The notes under the pieces: generated by a model | Seen by the model: the letters and a program-made list of their open reading frames with translations, nothing else | What the model was told of the DNA's origin: nothing | Databases searched by the model: none | Part shown: in pieces, positions 55,375-64,000 of the stretch | Position numbering within the stretch: the stretch's first letter is position 1 | Layout: each line of letters begins with the position of its first letter | NCBI GenBank assembly: GCA_964007475.1 | Contig: OZ023274.1 | Span: forward strand, 70,567,303 to 70,631,302 | Length of the DNA stretch: 64,000 bases | Direction: 5' to 3' | From: Hybos culiciformis | Lineage: Eukaryota > Arthropoda > Insecta > Diptera > Hybotidae | Made by a program: the position numbers and the translations under genes

Positions 55375-58050
55375 TCCGTAGACAAAAGTTAAATTATTCC
55401 GAAAAAATTTAATAAAATTTGAAAACTAAATTTCTTGAACTTTTATTTGTTTGTTAAAAAGATTGTATATCGCTAGTATATAAGTTAGACAATATATAAT
55501 GGGGTTTCCAGGATTCTTTTCCACCCCAATTATAATTAATTATATCAAAAAATAACTAATTATGCCTTGAATATCAAAGAGTTTTCCGCAATCAAAAATT
55601 TCATTGAATATTTTTAAAATAATTTTGTATTATATACTATCGATTTTATCGATTAACTCCACATTATTAATAATTTCATTAATTTCTTGTTTAGGTTGAA
55701 CATTAATCTTTAGAAATCCAGATTTATATAAATTATGTATATTATGTATCATAGTGATGTTAAAATTACTTACATCATATGTATATCGTTGGTACTAGGT
55801 ACCCACTGCAGTACTTCTCTTGTCTACGATATACCTATATAATGTATAGAAGGATATAAATGAAATTTTTCTAAAGCCCTATAACTTGCATTTCTAACTT
55901 TTGAAATAAGTATTTTTTTTTTTTAACCAAATCGAAAAAAAAATTTGTAATGTTTTAAGAATTAACTTTATTTTTTAATAGTAATTTTTATTTTTGTGTT
56001 TTTTGTTTTTTTTTTTTATTAAAAATTTATTCATTTTAACTTACTACGTATCCTCATTTTCAAACTGAATGAATAATGAAAATTTTCCAGGTTAAAAAAA
56101 AAACCACTAACGCAGAAAAGTTTATCAAATAAAGGAATAAAAAAAAATGAATGAAATTATTATTTATTTTTTTTTTTTTAATATAATATACAAACATTTA
56201 TTTATTTTTTCTTTTTGTTTTTTTTTTTTTTGAGTAAAACATTTTTTTTTTTTTGTTCATCTTCTTAAATCATTTTAGGTAGGTGGGTATAAAAAAAAAA
56301 CACAAATCATAAAATGATTAAATAGCTTTAATAAATTTTCCAAAAAAAAAAAAAAATAAAAGAAAAATTTTCTCTTTATATTTTTCTAAATTTATGAATA
56401 AAGCAGGGAAAAAAATATTTGCCGTTTGCTTTGCGAAAGACCTTAAAAACACATAATAATTCATTTTTATAATTTTTAGTTTTTTTTACTTTATTTGTTT
56501 GGAGGGTATAAGTTATAGGAAAAAAAAATTATTGTTGAATTGAAAATTATTCAGTAAATGTCAGCCAAAAGTACTTATCAGGTTATTAATTTTTTGCTTT
56601 CTGTTTAAAGATTCTACTTACCATTTCATTTCATGAGAAATATATTTAATTAAAGAAGCTTGAAAGTAACAAGGCGAAGGGTGCCATAGTGTAGTGTATA
56701 CATGCGAAAATATTGTTGGCAACACTATAAACTCGGTTACATAGATTTTTCATTATTCATTTTTTAAAATAAAATACAAATTTATTCGAAATAAAGCTTG
56801 ATTTCAGTTGCCCCTTTATTCGCAAGGATTTGTAAATAAAGCCAACAGGCGGTTGAATCTCCAACAGAATTTTAATCTTCTTATATTTGAGATTTTATTT
56901 CGTTTGCTGCATTTAACACCGGCTAGCCTGGCTTTCAACTACATAAATAAATTTAAACTTTTTTTTAGATGTTTACATAAAAATTTACAAAAATACTAAA
57001 GCATAGGAAATTATATATTTTTTTTAACAATCATTTAATTGAAAATCCAATATAACAAAAATGATATATTTTCTATATCAAATGGCATTTCCAATTATCG
57101 TTAGAATTTTTTGTTTTTTTTTTAAATAAAGAAAAAAAAAGAAGATAAATAAATAAATATATGAAACCCCTAATTTTCTTTTAAAATTTTCTTCTTTCGT
57201 TAATATATTTTTAAAATGAAATTTCTAATTATAGTCGAGGACACCATGCTTAGATTGTCAACCATTAAAACCATCAATTTAGATTTTTCTTTTTTGTAAA
57301 ATAAAAAATAAAAAATATATATATAATGATGGTGATATTAATTAAATGGCAGTACATATATATATTATTTTGATATCAAAATCTAAATTAACTAAATATT
57401 CAAAAATTACAATAAAAAAAATGAATATGAGACAAAAAGCTAAATAGCATAAAATTTATTAATTTTTGGTTAAATTATTATTCTTATGAGATTTATTATA
57501 AATATGAATAGCAATTTATGTTTGCGTAGAAGATTTACTAACCAGACTTGGTTGTTTAATAATTCTAAGAAAATATTATTGAAAATTAAATTCTGCTAAA
57601 ATTCTTCTTAGAAATCTCAGGATTTTATAAAATTATTTATACATACATATGTAATGAAAATACAAAATAACGTTTTTATTATGTACTCAATTTAGATAAT
57701 TTTTTGATATACATATTGTATTATTAATTTTAATATTGTCATAGAATGAATGGAAGATTTGTTTGCGACGTCAAAGAATAAGAAAATAATCAAAATTAAT
57801 GATTATAAATTTTATTATGCATTAATGCATGTTAGAATCAGTATACATTAACGCATGGAATTTAAAGAATTAAGTTAAAAAAAATATATACAGAATGGTG
57901 AAACAAAACAATGTTAATTAAGTTCCAAATCAAACTTCGAAAAAGAATATTACTATATTTTAATTTATAGAATATATATTATAGAACATTCGAAAATCAT
58001 TTTTTTGGAATATATAAGTTCTAGTTCGTAGGCCCTAAACAACAATACAA
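55375..58050. other. No gene seen
   Basis: AT-rich, many poly-A/T runs near 55980-56360. A 63-codon frame near 56808 starts at a non-ATG codon and is not credited. Confidence 0.55.
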
Positions 58051-58077
58051 ATGCAGAAAAATTTTTTTTATATTCAA

Positions 58078-58185
58078 ATCGATATTTTTGTTATCGATAG
58101 TTTTGAAACCGATATTTTTTTATATCAATACATTTTGTTCTCGATATTTATCGATAGGCAATATCGATACTTTTCATACTATCGA
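58078..58185. promoter_or_regulatory. Cluster of TATCGATA (DRE-like) sites
   Basis: Within about 105 bases occur TCGATATTT, TTATCGATAG, CCGATATTT, CTCGATATTTATCGATAGG, ATATCGATAC and CTATCGAAC. TATCGATA is the DRE recognised by DREF/BEAF-type factors at insect housekeeping promoters and boundaries. No gene start is visible on either side, so this may be a distal promoter, an insulator or chance in AT-rich DNA. It overlaps a 61-codon frame that I do not credit. Confidence 0.45.
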
Positions 58186-58239
58186 ACAGCGCTAGTTATA
58201 AGCATTGTAGTGGAAGCCGAACCGACGAATATTTAATAA

Positions 58240-61200
58240 AAACATATAGAGTTTGTTTTTTCGTTTTTGTGTTGACATATAAGCATATTAACTCAAGTAA
58301 AAACAAAACAAAATAATATTAAGAAAGTAAAATACAAAAAAAATAAAAAAATTTTTAATGTGTAAAATTATTTTCATATTTTCGCCCTGCTATCCAATAT
58401 TTTTATTTCTGGAAAAAATAAATAAAAAATAAAACATTTTAAATTAATATCATTAAATTAAAATTAAAATTTATAACATACTAAGGTACCTAAACTTTTC
58501 CACTGTTTTTCCCATAAAAATCAAATTAAATTAGTTTCTATTTATATACATTTTATTTTGTGCTATATAAGTAGAATTTTTCTCAGTCCTTTTTAAGAAA
58601 AACATTAATAAATATTTTGTCTTTTTTCTGATCATATATTACACAGAGTGGTCTTTAAGTGACTTTTGATACATGAAAATTATTTCTAACAATTAATTTA
58701 TATTAAAATTTGGAAGTTAAAAACGCATCCTATAAATTTCAATGACATAATACAGCGCAAATATTTCATGATTGCAAAATATTGGGTTTTATCGATATGG
58801 GAAATTCAACATTGTAGAGAAAATCGTGAATTACACAAAAATTTCTTTGATTGCAAAAATCTTAGACTTAGTTTCGCATGAATGAATTGAAAATAGAGTA
58901 TTTTATATATTGAAAACAATTTATTATAAAATAAATTATTTTATTGGTGAAGAAAAGAAAAATTCTAAAACCACTGTATATAATTTTAAAAATATTAGGT
59001 ACTAAATTAAAATAAACTTGGTAATTGAGTCTGTTGGGAAATTTCGTAGCTATAATTTATAAAAAATTTTTTCTACAAAATTATAAGAAAAAAGAAGTAA
59101 TTTATAACGAGAAAATTTTTCCTCTTAGCTTTCCTTTGGGTTTTATTATAAAAACCAAAAAAGTCATAAAAATATTTTTATTTTATTTTATACATTATTT
59201 CTGATACCTAATAATAATAACACAAACATTTAAAAACTCATTCCATTTTGATTTTTTTTTTTATTATTATTATTTTTTCCGTTTTTAATGAAATTATAAC
59301 AGAATATACGTATATCCTTAAACATAACAACTATAAATAAAAACAAGAAGATACATATTTGTGTAAAAAAAATAAAAAAAATTACTTTGGTCCGATATTA
59401 GTTTCCATAACCGTTAATCAGATACGCACAAAAAATATATATAGGTAATTTTAATGAGAATTTTAAAATAAGTTTCTGCTCTTATAATTTTTATTACGAA
59501 GCATTTAAAGCTTTTCTTATTTTTTTTTATATATTTTTGCAAAATTTAATTTATTGCTGTAACCTTAAAAACATGAGGACCTACAATGTAACATTGTTTT
59601 ATAAATTTATAATTATACTTACATCTATTATTTTTTGTAACATAATAAACCGTACAGGTTGTAGAAATTGATATTGACTTTTCTTCGCGATCAATTTATA
59701 AACTAATACCCACAGAATGTCCACTGTGTCCTACATTTCATATATGTACACAGAGTTTCGTACTTTTTTTCTTACACTTCAAAACAATTTTTAAGCAAAT
59801 AAACCCAAGTTCACATTAAAATTTATATGAAAATTAAAAACTTTATTTACAATAACTATAAATTTCGTTACAGAAATTCAATTAATATTGTCTTTTCAAC
59901 TCAACTTACAAAAAATTATCTTCGTTTTATTTTAATTTTCTTTTTTGTACAATCTGAAATTCTTCATTATTGGTTAAAGTTTTGTCTATATAACTAACTG
60001 CACAAGAAAACTAGAGTAGTATTCTAAACATAAATGCCGAATATTCTATAAATATTTCACAAAAAATATTTTTATAGTAGGTGTAAGGTAATTTATTGAA
60101 ATTATTATATAATATAGTATAATGTTTATTGTGGAATCTAATATAGTTTTAATAGTAATAATGGTTTTTTTTTTGTCAAACAACATTATTACATTCAGCC
60201 TTGTGTGGTAAGGCAATTAAAATTTCCTTGTATAAATTACATGTACATATTGTATACGATTAATGCTCATATCCAAGGTATATATAAAATACATATATTC
60301 TTACGTGTAGATTTCCATAAAAATGTCTATTATTTTTTTTTTGTATATTATAGAAACGTGACAAAAATTTATTTATAAAAATTAAATCATTTCCATAAAT
60401 GAAAATGATACCTTAATTAAGGATAATAAATCTTTAAATACAATATGTCTGTTAATTTTTGTAGAACATTTTAGGAAATAGTTGAGAATATTGGTTGGAT
60501 AATGGTGTTCACAATTTGTACTAATGTATTTGTAATATCTTCCTTTATTAGGTTTCTTAACATAACACACTTCTGAACTTAAAATCAACAATATTAAAGT
60601 GGAACTTTTTTTAATATTAATCCCGATTATGATGTACTATATAATGAATTCTGTTTGAATTCTATTGAAATTAAAAAATTATAAAAATCATTTCTGTTGA
60701 ATTCATCATAGATAGAAGTTTCTGAATTTATTCTGCTTATATCAAAAAAACAATTTACTTTTATGTATACAAATTTCTTTAATAAATTAAATTTAAGAAA
60801 ATCGTATACAATTTGAAAAAAAAAAACATTTATTTTCTCTTTTAGGATAATTGATCACATTTTAGTATCGTAAATATTTTATACTTCATTTATTTAAAAT
60901 TCATTCAAAGATCTTCTAAAGTATGTGTGCCGTGCTAACAACAATTTTTTTTAATATAAAATTTAATCTGATAAAACATTTCAGCAGAATCAAAGAACAT
61001 AATAAAAACATTTTTTTTTTGGCATCGATCAAAAAATCATCGTCCTAATGAATAAATTTATTTCACTTTTTTTTTTCTTCGGCACGGCAATTCAAATATT
61101 CCTATATTTTAATATTCATATAAATTATTCATTAAATATGAATTTACATTTTCAGTTTCAACATACATAAAATCATGCATATTATTTTATTTATATTGCT

Positions 61201-64000
61201 ATGATTTAAAAAGCTATTATTTAAAAAACAAATAATCCAAAAAATGTTGTTTAACTTATTTTCGAGATGAGCAAGAAATGTTTTTTTTATTTTTTGAATG
61301 ACAATCCAATCCAAATATATTAAACATCCTAGATTTCTCATAAATGCTTGTCTAAACTTAGAAAAAAAAGTTTCTTACATGAATATTGAAATATTAATTG
61401 AAAATTTAAAGATTTACATTTAATAATTAATCAAAGATAAAATTATCCTGTTACATGAAACAAATTTAACAACTATGACAAGTTGACACAATTTATTTCA
61501 CTTTAAAAAAAACTCTGAAAAAAGAAAAGTTTAGAAAACATCATTATTGTAAGAATATAAGATTTGTTAAAAACAAAATTGTTTTTTTTTTCTTCGTCTA
61601 AATGAGTTTGACATTATTTGGTACATAATTTAATTTGTATATGCAAAAATTTGTAATGTTTTTTATTCCTTCGTTTCAAAAACAATAGATATAAATAAAT
61701 TATATTTTTAGCCTATATATACAAAAATTCAGGTACATATATGTATAACTAGGTCAAATTGAGGACAAATTCTTTTCGGTTTTTTCTTCCCATAATTTTT
61801 TTTTTATATAAAGTTTTCCTGATGTGAATCAGCAAAATTTTTTTTGACAATAAAAAAGTTTTTCATGATTTGTTTCAACAAATTTTCAGTTTTTTTTTTG
61901 GAATTTTTCATTTTGAATATTCTTATTGTATAAACATACAGTTTCCGAAACCACAAATGGCGTAATAGAATTTTGTTTTATAATATACGAATAAAAACAT
62001 ATATTCAGGAATAGAATTAATGAAAACTGACAGCTGCCAAAACGATTTTCATCAGAACGAAATTGATAAAAAAAATTTAACAAATCCTTATCACGCATTG
62101 AAGACGATTCCTTATTAGAGTGAATTACTTCATGATTGAAATAAAAAATAAATTTGGATACCTTTGATGTTTGGAGTGAAGTTTTATTTAATATAGGTTT
62201 GCAGGTACAAGCAGAATGCATTTAAAAGGTACTAGTACTCTTTCAGATGAAAAATATAAGGTTGTACTATGATTGCCTCAGTTACAAAAATATAAAAAAT
62301 TTTGGTGCATAATTATTTTTATAATAAAGATATCGTTATACAACCAAATATAATCGAATATTCGAACTTTACTGCCATACGATTAACTAAAATCTAAATC
62401 AAAAACAAATTTATAAAAAGTATATTCACCATGCATACGAATATTGAATGCGTTCAGTAACTTTCATAATACTAAATAAAAAATAAGTTTTTACAAAACT
62501 GATTTTGTGATTTACCTGAAAATTTGGTATTAAAAATGTAAGTAAATCTTATCGAAGAATTTGAATTTAATCTAAAATAAATACTTAAATTTTTCATTCC
62601 TTAATGTTTTTTAAGCAAAATTTCAACGTCATTCATTCAGTTCTCAAGAATGCGCAAAATATTTTACAGAATTTTTATGTTGCTGCATAATAAAATAATT
62701 GATATATGTATTCCAAATACGATGGATGTACTATACTTTCATGTCTATTTAAACAGTGTCATGATAATTTTATTCCTATTATAACTTAAAAAGAAAAAAA
62801 AAAACTTTTTGTTTCTATCACAAAAGTTCATATAAAATTTTTCTTATCAAAAACAAAAACTTTTAACTTTGAATGACAAATCAATGAACAAGGCACTTAC
62901 TTACTAACTTTATTATATATAAAAAATATTTCACAAAATTAAAAAAAATATATTATACATAAAGGCAGCATAATAATAAATGTTTTAATTTAATTAACTT
63001 GATGATTTTATTTTGAATAATGATATAAAAAAAAATAAATCTCTTAGAAAATTTAATAAATAATCTTTCTCCCCATGTACTTTTCTTTTTCAAGACGGAA
63101 ATGTTAAAGAAAGATTTATTTTTTCCTTATTTTTTCAATGAAGGCATACATACCTGTATGTATTAATATCTATTACTTTAATAAATATATTATTAAGTAT
63201 ACATTATTATTAGATTCAAATTTTCCATTTAAATTTGAAGAAAAGAATAAAAATATTATGTTTTTTATCTTGTTTTTCATTTAATTATATACACATCAGC
63301 TTCTCAATAATATTCAATCCAAAAATTACGAGAAACAAAATTTCGAATTTTCTCACAATTGGGAATTATTTTCTGCCCTGCAAAATACTTTAAAATTTTA
63401 CCTAAATGTAGAATAATTTAAGATCCCAAATTATTTTGCTTTATACCATTTATTTGTAGCCATATTTATTTCCTTAAGTTGTTCTTTTTTTGATAAGGTT
63501 CATTTGTTTTTTGATTTAAGCAGCATGCTTAATTTAAATATACATTTTTTCTTCATATCTTGGTTTAAGAATTTTCTAAATATTTTATATAAATGAAATT
63601 TATGGAAAATTATTATGGTTGAGAAGAATAATATTAGGAAAAATTTCATGCTTTCTTTATATAAAAAATAAAATTTTTTAACTTTTGGCGCGGAAAAAGA
63701 TCAAAATTGTATAAACATAATTTCTTAAAAAGGATTGTTGCTCATATTATTTAAAGATACTTTTTTATTTCTATTCTTATATGTTTTTTTGGCTTTCTTT
63801 TCATATTCCTTTGAAAGCAATAATAAAAACATATACCAAAAATTTTTAATTTTTTTCAGGTTTTTAAAACAGTACAAGGAAAGCAGGGTCGGATTTTAGA
63901 ATGAAAAAAGACTTTTAGAAATATTTTTAAATTAATAAGTACAAGGTTAAATATTCATTCATATTAAGTATATTTGATGAATTTTTTTTTATTAAACCCG
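58240..64000. other. No gene seen, right edge
   Basis: AT-rich non-coding sequence. The longest frame (minus strand, 61886-62221, 111 codons) has no recognisable domain, signal peptide or splice partner. No tRNA, rRNA or mobile element recognised. It may be a long intron or intergenic spacer. Confidence 0.55.

Noticed and set aside
61886..62221. Minus-strand frame of 111 codons
   Set aside because: The longest frame at the right edge, but no recognisable domain, signal or splice partner; length is plausible by chance in this composition.

Overview
This is a very AT-rich animal window. Insect-type core-promoter motifs, GT-AG introns, hAT-like elements with 8-base target duplications, a tRNA-derived SINE, an RTE-like retroelement tail and a TATCGATA cluster together make it look like an insect genome; I cannot name the order. 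No bacterial operon, CRISPR or viral gene is visible.

The dominant structure is one plus-strand locus of about 43 kb, roughly 4642 to 47325. At its 3' end are two constant coding exons (46625-46838 and 47160-47325). They encode a 126-residue Pro/Ser/Thr/Asn-rich tail ending with a PPSY WW-ligand motif that overlaps a YxxV sorting-type motif, followed by a poly(A) signal at 47563. Upstream lie 19 intact candidate first exons. Each starts with its own ATG, encodes exactly one transmembrane segment followed by a basic juxtamembrane stretch, and ends at a GT donor in phase 1, the phase the constant exon needs. One further exon has an in-frame TGA just before its donor, five are clear pseudo-exons, and a possible extra one lies at 1660-1810. 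The simplest reading is a protocadherin- or UGT1A-like variable/constant gene. Alternative promoters would choose the N-terminal ectodomain and membrane anchor, and all isoforms would share one PPxY tail that could recruit NEDD4-type ubiquitin ligases.

Layout. 1-4390: no confident gene, one candidate exon. 4391-11206: block A, with variable exons of types 1-4 intact and type 5 decayed. 11207-22370: block B, a tandem copy with types 3 and 5 intact and types 1, 2 and 4 decayed. Block B is enlarged by nested transposons: a SINE holding a hAT-like MITE, two copies of a hAT-like element, one holding a MITE and the other a foldback element with a 100-base perfect palindrome. 24083-31192: single, diverged long variable exons, including two Gly/Arg-rich ones. 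33325-46451: very short variable exons that are little more than a membrane segment; four sit in a tandem array with a 561-base period, and one of those is broken by a retroelement. 46625-47568: constant exons and 3' end. 47570-64000: no convincing gene; repeats, two non-autonomous transposon-like elements and a TATCGATA cluster near 58.1 kb.

The gene model rests on reading frame, splice phase and splice-site match only. No transcript evidence was available, and splicing of the far-upstream exons over up to 42 kb is inference.
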